From positions 2,168,501 to 2,232,500 of the forward strand of contig NZ_CP096255.1 in the NCBI RefSeq assembly GCF_011516635.5: a stretch of DNA of 64,000 nt. Reading direction: 5' to 3'. Of this stretch, positions 52,685 through 62,491 are shown piece by piece. Position 1 is the stretch's first letter. The number at the start of each line of letters is the position of its first letter. The translations under genes and the position numbers were made by a program. Below the pieces are notes generated by a model. The model saw only the letters and a program-made list of their open reading frames with translations, had not been told where the DNA came from and did no database searches. Source of the stretch: Bradyrhizobium barranii subsp. apii (GTDB lineage: Bacteria > Pseudomonadota > Alphaproteobacteria > Rhizobiales > Xanthobacteraceae).

Positions 52685-53767
52685 TTGGACAAACGAGCGG
52701 AAAGCGTCGAGATCAGGTCCGCGAGCAAGGCGTATGGCGCCGTTCGCGCTCTCGACGACGTCTCGCTCAATGTCGGCGCCGGCGAGTTCGTCTCGCTGCT
52801 CGGCCCCTCCGGCTCCGGCAAGACCACGCTGCTTGGAATTCTCGGCGGCTTCATCCTGCCATCGCGCGGAACCATCCTGTTCGGCGGTCGTGACGTCACC
52901 TGGATGCCGCCGCACAAGCGCGACATCGGCGTGGTGTTCCAGAACTACGCACTGTTCCCGCATATGAGCGTCGGCGAGAACGTCGCCTTTCCCCTGCGCG
53001 CACGGCGCCTGCCGAAAGCGAGTTGGCCCGACAAGGTGCGCGCAGCGCTCGCGATGGTCGGTCTCGCCGGCTATGAAGAGCGCGGCATCGCGCAGCTCTC
53101 CGGCGGCCAGCGCCAGCGCGTGGCGCTTGCGCGTGCGATGATCTTCGAGCCGCGCCTGATCCTGATGGACGAGCCGCTCTCCGCGCTCGACAAGCAGCTC
53201 CGCGAATCCATGCAGATCGAGCTGCGCGCGCTGCACCGGCGCATCGGCGCCACCATCATCTACGTCACCCACGACCAGCGCGAAGCGCTGACCATGAGCG
53301 ACCGCGTTGCCGTGATGAAGGACGGCCGGCTGATCCAGATCGACGCGCCCGAGCGGCTGCACGATCATCCCGCCGATTCCTTTGTCGCGAGCTTCATCGG
53401 GGAAGCGACGATGCTGCCGGTTCGCCGCGTCGATGCCTCCAGCGTCGCGCTCGGCAATGCGCTGCTGCGCAGCGCCCGCGCCATTCCCTCTGGCGATGCC
53501 TTGATGCTCGCCGTGCACAGTGAAAAACTCTTGATCGACGACGGCGCGCAGGATGCCGCCTGCAACCGGCTGACCGGAACGGTCACCGACATCGTCTACC
53601 AGGGCGAGAGTCTCCGCATCTTCCTGGCGCTCGCCGATGGCATCGCGCTCAGCCTGCGCCAGCCGAGCTATCACCAGGCCTACAGCCGCATCCCGCCGCT
53701 CGGCGGCAGCCTCACCGTGACCCTTCACCCCGAGGACACCATCGTTGTCCCCAGGGCGGGGGACTGA
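52685..53767 (+). CDS. ABC transporter ATP-binding protein (PotA type)
   Basis: A 360-residue ATPase. Walker A is GPSGSGKTT at residues 40-48; the ABC signature is LSGGQRQRVALARAM; Walker B is LILMDEPLSALD; the switch His is in YVTHDQREAL. The C-terminal TOBE domain (SEKLLIDDG, GTVTDIVYQGESLRIFL) is typical of spermidine/putrescine importers. The start is uncertain: TTG 52685 is used, and an upstream start at 52658 is possible. Confidence 0.88.
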   Translation: MDKRAESVEIRSASKAYGAVRALDDVSLNVGAGEFVSLLGPSGSGKTTLLGILGGFILPSRGTILFGGRDVTWMPPHKRDIGVVFQNYALFPHMSVGENVAFPLRARRLPKASWPDKVRAALAMVGLAGYEERGIAQLSGGQRQRVALARAMIFEPRLILMDEPLSALDKQLRESMQIELRALHRRIGATIIYVTHDQREALTMSDRVAVMKDGRLIQIDAPERLHDHPADSFVASFIGEATMLPVRRVDASSVALGNALLRSARAIPSGDALMLAVHSEKLLIDDGAQDAACNRLTGTVTDIVYQGESLRIFLALADGIALSLRQPSYHQAYSRIPPLGGSLTVTLHPEDTIVVPRAGD

Positions 53768-53803
53768 ACTCAAGCCTTGTTCAACCGAGAGAAGAAACCA
53801 AAG

Positions 53804-54520
53804 ATGTCGTCAGCAGCCTCGTTCAGCAATTTCAAGGTTCTCACCTTCGACGTCGTCGGCACCTTGATCGATTTCGAGACCGGCGTACTCTCCGCGGTAC
53901 GCAAGATCTCCGGCAAGTCGCCGGCCGAGCTCAGCGACGAGCAGATCTTCGAGCCCTACAAGCGCGGCCGCGACAAGCATTATGAGCGCTCGAGCGAGGC
54001 GATGTTCCACGTCTATCGCCATCTCGCCAAGGAGCTCGGGCTTCCCGCGGACGATGCGTGCTGCGATGTGTTCCAGCTCTCGGTGCTGCGCTGGGGGCCG
54101 TTCGCGGATTCGGTCGAGGCGCTCAAGCGCCTGCGCACGAGGTTCCGGCTGGTGGCGATGACCAATGCGGACCGCGTCGCGCTCTCCTGCTACGCGCACG
54201 CGCTCGGCAATCCCTTCGACGACACCGTCTGCGCCGACGATACCGGCGTTGCCAAGCCGAACCCGGAGTTCTTCGCCTACAACAAGGGGCGCCAGTCCGC
54301 CTTCGGCTACAAGCAGTCCGACATTCTTCACGTCGCGCAGAGCCAGTACCACGACATCGGGATCGCGCGAAAGCTCGGCTACAAGGTGTGCTGGATCGAG
54401 CGCCGCCAGGGAATCGTCGGTTTCGGCGGCACGCCGGCGGTGGAGACGCTGACCAAGCCGGACTTCCACTTCCCGACGTTGAAGGCGCTGGCGGACGCGG
54501 CGATCGGACCGGCGGCGTAA
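53804..54520 (+). CDS. HAD hydrolase, haloacid dehalogenase type
   Basis: A 238-residue HAD protein whose motif I is FDVVGTLIDFE, with Val where phosphatases have the second Asp. This is the pattern of 2-haloacid dehalogenases and their relatives. Later motifs are AMTNADR and DDTGVAKPNPEFF. ATG 53804 gives a normal start; TTG at 53777 would add nine residues. In polyamine-type clusters such genes are common but their reaction is unclear. Confidence 0.78.
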   Translation: MSSAASFSNFKVLTFDVVGTLIDFETGVLSAVRKISGKSPAELSDEQIFEPYKRGRDKHYERSSEAMFHVYRHLAKELGLPADDACCDVFQLSVLRWGPFADSVEALKRLRTRFRLVAMTNADRVALSCYAHALGNPFDDTVCADDTGVAKPNPEFFAYNKGRQSAFGYKQSDILHVAQSQYHDIGIARKLGYKVCWIERRQGIVGFGGTPAVETLTKPDFHFPTLKALADAAIGPAA

Positions 54521-54523
54521 GGC

Positions 54524-55843
54524 ATGAGCGGCGGCATGACACGGGACTGGAGCGCATTGCCATCGGCCAACTCGCTGTGGGAAGCCACGGCGGAGCCGGC
54601 GCGCGCGTTTCCCGTGCTGTCGGGCGAGCAACAGGCGGATGTGGTGATCATCGGTGCAGGCTACACGGGCCTGACCGCCGCGCACCACATCGCCAAGAGC
54701 GGCTTGTCGCCGGTCGTGCTGGAGGCCAACCGCCCCGGCTGGGGCGCGAGCGGCCGCAATGGCGGGGTGATCACCGCGAAATTCCGCCTGTCGTTCCGCG
54801 AGATCGACGCCACCCATGGCCGCGCCATGGCGCAGCGCATGTACGAGATCGCGCATGAATCGACTGACATGGTCGAGGAGCTGGTGTCCGAATTCGACAT
54901 CGCCAGCGCGGCGCTGACACGCACGGGCCAGGTCAAGGCCGCGCATAACGAGACGACGCTGAAAGCCGCGATCGACGAAGCCAACTGGATGACGCGCGAG
55001 ATGGGCTCCGCCGAAGTCCGCATCCTCGACAAGCGCGGGGTACGTGACGAGACAGGCTCCGACATTTTTGTCGGTGGCGTGCTCAATCCCGGCTCCGGCG
55101 GCATCCATCCGCTGAACTATCTGCGCGGGCTCGCCGATGGCGTCGCGCGCCGCGGCGTTCCGATCTTCCAGGAGTCGCCGGTCGTGAAACTCCGGCGCGA
55201 GAATGGCGGCATCGTCGCCGAGACGCCGCAAGGCGCGGTGCGCGCCAAACAGGCGATCATCGCCACCAACAGCTACTCCGATCTCACCAGCGCGACCGCG
55301 CACATGCAGCGCACGCTGATCCCTTTCCGCAGCGCCATGGTCGCGACCGAGCAGCTACCGCGCAATCTCGCGGGAAAGCTGATGCCGACGGGGCGCACCT
55401 ACACCGAGACCAAGCGCATGATGCGCTGGTTCCGCATGGTCGACAACCGCGTCATCTTTGGCGGCCGCGGCGCCTTCGGCAAGCAGGACTCGCAAGCTGC
55501 CTTCGACGCCTTGCGCAAGGCGATGATCGGCATCTTCCCGGATCTTGCCGATGTGCCGCTCGCCTATAAATGGTCGGGCCTCGTCGGCATGACGCTGGAC
55601 TCGGTGCCGCATATCGGCCGGCTCGACGACCGCACGCTGGTCTCGATGGGTTACAACGGCGCGGGTGTTGCGATGTCGAGCCTGATGGGCCGCTATCTCG
55701 CCGCCTTTGTCCGCGGCGAGACGCCCGAGGTCGGGCTGCTCGATATCAGGCGCATGAAGGCGATCCCGTTCTATCCGCTGCGCGAGCCCGCCGTGCGCAT
55801 GGTTGCCGGCTGGTACCAGTTTCTCGATGCGATCGGTCAGTGA
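54524..55843 (+). CDS. FAD-dependent amine oxidoreductase (PuuB-like)
   Basis: A 439-residue DAO-family flavoprotein with the dinucleotide motif VVIIGAGYTGLTAAHHIAKS at about residues 42-61 and the NRPGWGASGRNGGVIT segment typical of gamma-glutamylputrescine oxidases. The C-terminal YKWSGLVGMTLDSVPHIGRL and MGYNGAGVAMSS blocks bind FAD. It starts 3 bases after the HAD gene and is followed by the transporter's binding protein, so oxidation of an imported amine is likely. Confidence 0.85.
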   Translation: MSGGMTRDWSALPSANSLWEATAEPARAFPVLSGEQQADVVIIGAGYTGLTAAHHIAKSGLSPVVLEANRPGWGASGRNGGVITAKFRLSFREIDATHGRAMAQRMYEIAHESTDMVEELVSEFDIASAALTRTGQVKAAHNETTLKAAIDEANWMTREMGSAEVRILDKRGVRDETGSDIFVGGVLNPGSGGIHPLNYLRGLADGVARRGVPIFQESPVVKLRRENGGIVAETPQGAVRAKQAIIATNSYSDLTSATAHMQRTLIPFRSAMVATEQLPRNLAGKLMPTGRTYTETKRMMRWFRMVDNRVIFGGRGAFGKQDSQAAFDALRKAMIGIFPDLADVPLAYKWSGLVGMTLDSVPHIGRLDDRTLVSMGYNGAGVAMSSLMGRYLAAFVRGETPEVGLLDIRRMKAIPFYPLREPAVRMVAGWYQFLDAIGQ

Positions 55844-55870
55844 GATTATTTGGTGATGGAGGAGGCGAGG

Positions 55871-56917
55871 ATGATGACGAAGCGGAATTTTGGATTGGGC
55901 TGTGCCGTGCTGGGCGCAATCGGAGTTACCACCGCGGCGAGCGCCGCCGAGCAGATCACCTTCGTCTCGCAAGGCGGTGCCTATCAGGCGGCGCAGACGG
56001 TGGCGATCCTCGATCCCTCCGCCAAGAAGCTCGGCATCACCATCAACCAGGACTCCATCCCCGACGCCTGGCCGGCGATCAAGACGCAGGTCGGCAGCGG
56101 CAAGCCGATCTGGGATGTCGTAGATACCCCGACCGGCAACTGCCTGCGCGGAGGCGAGCAGGGGCTGATCGAGAAGCTCGACTTTTCGAAGATTCCAAAC
56201 GGCGCGGCGATGCCGGAGGCCTATCGCAGTCCCTATTCGGTGTCATACGAGTTCTATTCCAGCGTGCTGGCCTACAGCCAGAAGACGTTCCCGAAGGACG
56301 CGCCGAACAGCTGGGCCGATTTCTGGGACGTCAAGAAATTTCCCGGCCGCCGTGCGCTGCGCAATCACCCGATCGCCACGCTCGAGGCCGCGTTGATGGC
56401 CGACGGCGTCGCGCCCGACAAGCTCTACCCGCTCGACGTCGACCGCGCCTTCAAGAAGCTGGAGGAGATCAAGCCGCACATCACGGTGTGGTGGACCTCA
56501 GGCGCGCAGTCGGCGCAGCTCCTCAATGACGGCGAGGTCGACATGGAGATGGCCTGGAACGGCCGCGTCAGCGCGGTGGCCAAGGAGGGTGCAAAGGTCT
56601 CCTTCACCTACAACCAGGGCGTCCTCCAGAGCACCTCGCTCTGCATCCTCAAGGGTGCGCCGAATCTGGAGACGGCAGTCAAATTCGTCAACGAGGCCGT
56701 CGATCCCGTGCACCAGGCCAATCTGCCGCTCAACATCGACTACGGCCCGGGCAATCCGAAGGCGTTCGAGACCGGCGTGATCAAGCCCGAGCGCGCCGCG
56801 CAATTGCCGAGCGAGCCGGCGAATGCGGCCAAGCAGGCGCTGATGTCCTACGCCTGGTGGTCCTCGCCCGCGGGCGAGGCCGCCGAGAAGCGCTGGGCGT
56901 CGTTCATGCAGAAGTGA
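55871..56917 (+). CDS. ABC transporter substrate-binding protein (polyamine type)
   Basis: A 348-residue periplasmic protein with signal peptide (FGLGCAVLGAIGVTTAASAA). The PotD-like blocks are ITFVSQGGAYQAAQTVAILD, IWDVVDTPTGNC, YSQKTFPKDAPNSWADFWDV and NDGEVDMEMAWNGRVSAV. ATG 55871 follows GGAGGAGGCGAGG; an earlier in-frame start at 55850 overlaps that site. The GTG of the permease gene overlaps the stop. Confidence 0.88.
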   Translation: MMTKRNFGLGCAVLGAIGVTTAASAAEQITFVSQGGAYQAAQTVAILDPSAKKLGITINQDSIPDAWPAIKTQVGSGKPIWDVVDTPTGNCLRGGEQGLIEKLDFSKIPNGAAMPEAYRSPYSVSYEFYSSVLAYSQKTFPKDAPNSWADFWDVKKFPGRRALRNHPIATLEAALMADGVAPDKLYPLDVDRAFKKLEEIKPHITVWWTSGAQSAQLLNDGEVDMEMAWNGRVSAVAKEGAKVSFTYNQGVLQSTSLCILKGAPNLETAVKFVNEAVDPVHQANLPLNIDYGPGNPKAFETGVIKPERAAQLPSEPANAAKQALMSYAWWSSPAGEAAEKRWASFMQK

Positions 56918-57797
56918 GCGAGGCAGCGTTGTCGACATCCGTGCCAGATTCCTCCCAAAAGCATCAGCGCCGCGAGCATGCGCTGATGCTGGCATTGGTG
57001 TCGCCGGCGCTGCTCGTGATTCTTCTCCTGATCGTACTGCCGGTCGGCTGGCTCGCCTGGCAGTCGATCTACCATGACGGCTTCACGCTGGAGAACTATC
57101 GCCGGGTCTTCACCGAAGACATCTACTGGCGCAGCTTTGCGCTGACCTTCGAGATCAGCCTCGCCGTCACCGTGATCGCGCTGCTGCTCGGCTATCCCGT
57201 GGCCTATCTCGCCAACGCAGTGCCGAAAGGATGGAGCATCCTGATCCTGTCGCTGGTGGTGCTGCCGTTCTGGACGTCCGTGCTGGTCCGCGCCTATGCC
57301 TGGCTGGCGCTGCTCCAGCGCACCGGCGTGATCAACCAGCTCCTGCGCTATCTCGATGTCATCTCCGAGCCGCTCGCGCTGGCGCACAACACGTTCGGCA
57401 CGGTGGTTGCGACCGTGCACATCCTGCTGCCGTTCATGGTGCTGCCGCTCTATGCCACCATGCAGAAGATCCCCGGTGATTTGATGCAGGCCGGCGCGAG
57501 CCTGGGGCGAGCCCGTCGCTCACCTTCTTCCGCGTGTTCCTGCCGCTGTCGCTGCCGGGCGTGCTCGCCGGCTGCACCATGGTGTTCGTGCTCTGCCTCG
57601 GCTTCTACATCACGCCGGAATTGCTCGGCGGCGGCCGCACCGTGATGGTGTCGATGCTGGTGAGCCGCAATGTCGAGCTCTACAACCAGTTCGGCGCCGC
57701 GAGCGCGGTCGCCGTGGTGCTGCTCCTCAGCGTGCTCCTGATCTTCTTCGCCGTCAGCCGCTTCATCTCGCTCGATCGCGTGTTGGGGCAGAAATGA
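56914..57797 (+). pseudogene. ABC transporter permease 1, single-base frameshift
   Basis: A PotB-like inner-membrane permease that starts with GTG 56914 in a 4-base overlap. It reads normally to GDLMQAGASLG. There the frame is lost at TGGGGCGAGC (57503-57509); the expected ASPSLTFFRVF-type continuation and MFLPLSLPGVLAGCTMVFVL lie in the next frame to 57797. Adding one base restores a 294-residue permease with the EAA-type loop. The rest shows no decay, so a sequence error or very recent mutation is likely. If real, the importer lacks one channel subunit. Confidence 0.85.
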
Positions 57798-58570
57798 CGC
57801 GCACTTCGCCCGCACGGATGGTCCTCTACGTGATCAGCGCGCTGGTGCTGGTCTATCTGATCCTGCCCGTGCTGATCATCGCGCCGATCTCGTTCTCCAG
57901 TGCGCGCTTCCTGACGTTCCCGCCGCCGTCGTTCTCGCTGCGCTGGTACCAGCAATATTTCGCCAATCCGGCCTGGATGCAGGCCACGCGGGTGACGCTG
58001 ACGGTCGCGTTCTTCACGGTCCTGATCGCAACGCCGTGCGGGGTCGCGGCGGCCTACGCGATCAGCCAGTCGAAGCTGCGCATCATCCACATGGCGCTGC
58101 TGCTGCCGCTGGTGGTGCCGATCATCATCACTGCGGTCGGCATCTTCTTCGTCTATGCAAAGGTCGGCCTGGTCGCGACCATGCCCGGCCTCGTGCTGGC
58201 GAATGTGATGCTGGGCCTGCCCTACGTCGTCATCTCGGTGCTCGCGGGCTTGCAGAGCTTCGATCCGGCGCAGGAGATGGTGGCGCGCAGCCTCGGCATG
58301 AACCGCCTGCGCAGCTTCTTCGCGGTGACGCTGCCGCAGATCAAGTCGAGCGTGGTCGCGGGCGGCATCTTCGCCTTCATCTCGGCGATGGACGAGACCA
58401 TCGTCGCGCTGTTCATCTCCGGCGGCCAGTATCAGCCGCTGACCAAGCGCATGTTCACCGCGCTGCGTGACGAGATCGACCCGACCATCGCCGCGATCTC
58501 GACGCTGATGACGGTGGCGTCGTTCATGCTGGTGCTGCTGGCGAGCACGCGGGGGAAGAGGGGCGGGTGA
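57794..58570 (+). CDS. ABC transporter permease 2 (PotC-like)
   Basis: A 258-residue permease with six hydrophobic segments. The cytoplasmic EAA loop (ARSLGMNRLRSFFAVTLPQI) is near residues 160-180 and the opening part LVLVYLILPVLIIAPISFSS is typical of PotC. The ATG overlaps the end of permease 1. It closes the transporter operon. Confidence 0.9.
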   Translation: MTRTSPARMVLYVISALVLVYLILPVLIIAPISFSSARFLTFPPPSFSLRWYQQYFANPAWMQATRVTLTVAFFTVLIATPCGVAAAYAISQSKLRIIHMALLLPLVVPIIITAVGIFFVYAKVGLVATMPGLVLANVMLGLPYVVISVLAGLQSFDPAQEMVARSLGMNRLRSFFAVTLPQIKSSVVAGGIFAFISAMDETIVALFISGGQYQPLTKRMFTALRDEIDPTIAAISTLMTVASFMLVLLASTRGKRGG

Positions 58571-58768
58571 GGGGGGCTCCGGTCTCCGCCGTCATCACCC
58601 GCGAAAGCGGGTGATCCAGTATTCCAGAGCCGGTAGTGGTTCCTCGATAGGCCGCGGCGTACTGGATTCCCCGCCTGCCGCCTACGCTAAAGCTTCGGCG
58701 CCCCTGGACCGCAGCCCCGGCGAAGCCTTGGCGTAGCCGGGTCGCGGGGAATGACAGCGAGTGTGCTG
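58571..58768. repeat. Dispersed palindromic repeat between convergent genes
   Basis: ATCACCCGC-GAAA-GCGGGTGAT (58594-58615) is a perfect hairpin. Further on, CTGGATTCCCCGCC near 58660 and GCGGGGAATGACAG near 58744-58757 can pair over a longer distance. These words are typical of dispersed repeats in Bradyrhizobium. There is no gene here. It may also end transcription from both sides. Confidence 0.75.
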
Positions 58769-59419
58769 TTAAGCCTTCGCCCCAAGCCACGCCAGGATCA
58801 TCTCCACGATCTGCGTCCGGCTCGTCGCCAGCACCCTGGGCTCGCTGAGGTCGCGGTCGAACAGGGCGCCGAAGGTGTGGCGGTTGGCGACGCGGAAGAA
58901 GCAGTAGGAGGAGATGGCGAGGTGCAGGTCGATGGCGTCGACGTCGTCGCGGAAGACGCCTTCGCCGCGGCCGCGCTCGAGGATGCCGTCGAGTGTCGCG
59001 ATCACGCTGGCGTTGAGCTGGCGCAGTTGCAAATTCTGCTTCAGGTGCTTGCCGTGGTGGATGTTCTCGATGCTGACGAGACGGATGAAGTTCGGATTGC
59101 GCTCGTCATGGTCGAAGGTGGCTTCGATCAGCCGGCGTAATCCCTCGCGGGCGTCACAGCTTTCGATGTCGAGCTGGTCCTCCAGCGCGCGGATGCTGCG
59201 ATAGGCCTCCTCCAGCACCGCGAGGTAGAGCTGCTCCTTGCCGCCGAAATAGTAATAGATCATCCGCTTCGACGTGCGCGTCCGCGCCGCGATCGCGTCG
59301 ACGCGGGCGCCGGAATAGCCCTCCGAGGCGAATTCGGCCATCGCCACTTCGAGGATGTCGCGCTTGGTGCGCTCAGGGTCGTTGGTGCGCTTCGATGGGG
59401 GCGGCATGCGCTCGAGCAT
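58769..59419 (-). CDS. TetR-family transcriptional regulator
   Basis: A 216-residue repressor with an N-terminal HTH (ARVDAIAARTRTSKRMIYYY, then FGGKEQLYLAVLEEAY) and a helical effector domain (NFIRLVSIENIHHGKHLKQN). ATG 59419 follows GGGGAG; an in-frame start at 59503 is unlikely. It is divergent from the MFS gene and probably represses it and the esterase gene behind it. Confidence 0.86.
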   Translation of the reverse strand: MLERMPPPSKRTNDPERTKRDILEVAMAEFASEGYSGARVDAIAARTRTSKRMIYYYFGGKEQLYLAVLEEAYRSIRALEDQLDIESCDAREGLRRLIEATFDHDERNPNFIRLVSIENIHHGKHLKQNLQLRQLNASVIATLDGILERGRGEGVFRDDVDAIDLHLAISSYCFFRVANRHTFGALFDRDLSEPRVLATSRTQIVEMILAWLGAKA

Positions 59420-59493
59420 CACTGTTTCTCCCCGCCAGTTTCCACGGATCACCTTGAAGGTGAAGGCAAATTTCGCCCGTCGGGGCATTGATC

Positions 59494-59528
59494 CAATGCG
59501 CATTGCATAAACGTACTAGTTCGTACAT
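59494..59528. promoter_or_regulatory. Candidate TetR operator
   Basis: In the 209-base divergent gap, GTAC-N6-GTAC (59513-59526, within ACGTACTAGTTCGTAC) forms an inverted repeat next to the perfect palindrome AATGCGCATT. Position and symmetry fit an operator for the adjacent TetR protein. This is an inference only. Confidence 0.4.
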
Positions 59529-59628
59529 TATTGTTCCAAACTAGGGTTGCGGCAACCAGAACCAGAAAACGCGCGCGAGGCGATCTGCCTGACGCGAACC
59601 GCACCGGCCACATGGGGAGGAGCCTTTA

Positions 59629-60970
59629 ATGACGTTGACGTCAACCGCACCGCTGCGCGCATCATCCAGCGCGGAAACCACGCCGAACAAGCTGCCGAAG
59701 CGCGCCGCGCTGGTCAGCTTCGTCGGCAGCATGCTCGAATACTACGACTTCTTCATCTACGGCACCGCTGCGGCGCTGATCTTTCCGAAAGTGTTCTTCG
59801 CCAATGTCGATCCCTCGACCGCGACGCTGCTCGCGTTGCTCTCCTTTGGCATCGGCTATATCGCTCGGCCCGTGGGCGCCGTCATCCTCGGCCATTTCGG
59901 CGACCGTATCGGCCGCAAGACGGTGCTCTTGTTCACACTGGTGCTGATGGGCGGCTCGACGCTGGCGATCGGCCTGTTGCCGGATGCCAAGACGATCGGC
60001 AATGCCGCGCCTGTCATCCTGACGCTGCTCCGCCTGTTGCAGGGCCTGTCGGCTGCCGGCGAGCAGAGCGGAGCCTACTCGCTGACGCTGGAGCATTCCG
60101 CCAATTCGAACCGCGCCTTCTTCACGAGCTTGACCCTGAGCGGCACCCAGGCCGGCGCGATCCTTGCAACACTGGTGTTCATCCCGGTGTCGAGCCTGCC
60201 GGAAGACCAGTTGTTGAGCTGGGGCTGGCGCATTCCGTTCCTGCTCTCCGCAGCTCGTGCTGCTGGTCGCCTACCTGGTGCGGAGGACCATGCCGGAAAC
60301 GCCCGTCTTCGAAGACATCAAGGACAAGGCGCAGGTGGCGCGCTTCCCGGTCGTTACGCTCATGCGCGACTACTGGCCGGACGTGCTGCGCGTCATCGTC
60401 TGTGCGCTGATCGCCACCGTGAGCACGATGACCGCGGTGTTCGCGCTCGGCTATGCCACCAGCAAGTTCGGCGTCGCCCGCCCGACCATGCTGTGGGCCG
60501 GCGTGCTCGGCAATGTCACCGCGCTGATCACCCAGCCGCTGTGGGCGCTGCTGGCCGACAGGATCGGCCGCAAGCCGGTGTTCATCGGTGGTGTGCTCGG
60601 CTGCGCGGTGCTGGTGTTCCCGTACTTCATGCTGGTGACATCAGGGAATACGCTGGCGATCTTCGCCGCGGCGATGATCCTCTCGGGCGTCATCTACGCC
60701 GCGCCGAACGCGATCTGGCCGTCGTTCTATGCGGAGATGTTCGACGCGCGCGTGCGTTACTCCGGCACGGCGATCGGCACGCAGCTCGGCTTCCTCGCCG
60801 CGGGCTTCACGCCGCTGGTGAGTGCGAGCCTGGTCGGCGAAGGGCCGAACGGCTGGATTCCCGTGGCAATCTTCGTTGCCTGCTGCTGCGTGATCTCGGC
60901 GGCATCAGCGGCCACCGCGCGCGAAACCCACAATGTCGACATCGCCGATCTCGGCAAGCAGCGCGCTTGA
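59629..60970 (+). pseudogene. MFS metabolite:H+ symporter, single-base frameshift
   Basis: An MHS-branch transporter: SFVGSMLEYYDFFIYGTAAA near residue 31, DRIGRKTVLLF, then LLSWGWRIPFLLSA. There the frame is lost at CCGCAGCTCG (60250-60257). The continuation LVLLVAYLVRRTMPETPVFE and the rest, to DIADLGKQRA, lie in the next frame and end at 60970. Removing one base gives a 446-residue symporter. No other damage is visible. It is the target expected for the divergent TetR gene; the esterase gene starts 6 bases later. Confidence 0.85.
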
Positions 60971-60976
60971 GTCGGG

Positions 60977-62491
60977 ATGAGTGAAAGTCGCATGTTGACC
61001 AACGCAGTTTCGACCGCCAGCGGGCCGATCATCGGCGCCGAGCAGAACGGCATACGCGCCTTCAAGGGCGTGCCGTTCGCGACCGCGCGGCGCTTTGCCA
61101 GGGCGACACCGCCGCTCGCGTGGACGGAGCCGCGCCAATGCACGGACTACGGCGCTTACGCGCCGCAGCCCGGCCATCTCGATCATGCTGACGAGGAATC
61201 CTGTCTCAGCCTGAACATCTGGGCGCCGGCGGCGGATCACCCGCTGCCGGTCAAGTTCTTCATCCATGGCGGCGCCTTCGTCACCGGCGGCGGCGCCGAC
61301 TATGACGGCTCCTTCCTCGCCGCCCACGGCCCGGCCGTCATCGTCACCATCAACTACCGGCTCGGGCCGCTCGGTTTCCTGCAACTGCATCGCCACGGCC
61401 TCACCGAAGCCAACAACCTCGCGCTCCAGGATACGCTCGCAGCGCTCGATTGGGTCCGTGCCAACATCGCGAACTTCGGCGGCGATCCGGATGCGATTAC
61501 GCTGTCGGGACAATCCGCCGGCGCCTCCATGGTGATCGCGCTCGCAACCCTGCCGCAGGCAAGAGGCAAGTTTATCCGTGCGCTCGCGCTGAGCGCGCCA
61601 GGGCGCGACATCATGAGTGGGGGGCACGCCGATGATGTCGCGCGCCACGTGCTCGAGGAGCTCGAGCTTGCGCGCGATCCCGGCGCGATTGCGTCCGTGC
61701 CGCTGCCAAAGCTGTTCGCGGCGGTCGAGCGCGTCGGACGCAGGCTCGCGGACGAGACGGAGGCAGGCACCGTGTTCGGTCCTGTGCTCGACGGGACCGT
61801 GATCCCGCGCGAGCCGCGCGACGTCTTCGCCGACGGAACTTTGGGCGGCATTCCGCTCTGGCTCGGCTCCTGCCGCGACGAGATGGTGATGTTCCTGAAG
61901 AACGCGCCGCCGGCGGCGATGATCCGCGCCACCGAGCGACAAGTGCGCGCGGCGTTCGGCGATGCCGGCTGGTGCCGGCTGCTATCCTATTATCGCGCCA
62001 CCGCGCGCCTCGACGAGGATCCGTACGAGGCGCTGCTGTCGGATGCGTTCTGGCATCGCCCCATGGCCGATCTTGCGCGGATTCATGCTGCGGCCGGCGG
62101 TGCCGTGTGGCTGAGCCGGTTCGACCATCGCCCGGCGCTGGAGCCGTTCCTGTCGCAGGGGCCGACACACGGTGCGGACAACGCCTGCCTGTGGGCGCAT
62201 CTGCCTGATTTCATCGATCGGCCGATCCTCAAGCGCAAGGGCGGGCCGATGACGCCGGCCGACATTGATGTCGCGGCGCGGTTTCAGGCGAGCGTCTTGC
62301 GCTTCGTCACGACCGGCAGGCCGGATGTCGCGCAAGCCTGGCCGCGGTTCGAGCCGGGCCATGAGCCGCTCGCGATCTTCGGCCAGCCGTTTCACATCGT
62401 GCCGCTCAACGACGGCGCGCGCTTCCGCGTATGGGCGGAGCTATCGGCGCAGTCCGGACCTACGAAACAGCAGCGAGCGATCGCTCCATGA
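60977..62491 (+). CDS. Type B carboxylesterase
   Basis: A 504-residue alpha/beta hydrolase without a signal peptide. The oxyanion region is FFIHGGAFVTGGG; the nucleophile is Ser180 in GQSAGAS; the catalytic His lies in QGPTHGADNACLW. The EESCLSLNIWAP block is a family marker. It follows the MFS gene by 6 bases, so uptake and ester cleavage of one substrate are plausible. Its last 32 bases overlap the convergent GNAT gene. Confidence 0.88.
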   Translation: MSESRMLTNAVSTASGPIIGAEQNGIRAFKGVPFATARRFARATPPLAWTEPRQCTDYGAYAPQPGHLDHADEESCLSLNIWAPAADHPLPVKFFIHGGAFVTGGGADYDGSFLAAHGPAVIVTINYRLGPLGFLQLHRHGLTEANNLALQDTLAALDWVRANIANFGGDPDAITLSGQSAGASMVIALATLPQARGKFIRALALSAPGRDIMSGGHADDVARHVLEELELARDPGAIASVPLPKLFAAVERVGRRLADETEAGTVFGPVLDGTVIPREPRDVFADGTLGGIPLWLGSCRDEMVMFLKNAPPAAMIRATERQVRAAFGDAGWCRLLSYYRATARLDEDPYEALLSDAFWHRPMADLARIHAAAGGAVWLSRFDHRPALEPFLSQGPTHGADNACLWAHLPDFIDRPILKRKGGPMTPADIDVAARFQASVLRFVTTGRPDVAQAWPRFEPGHEPLAIFGQPFHIVPLNDGARFRVWAELSAQSGPTKQQRAIAP

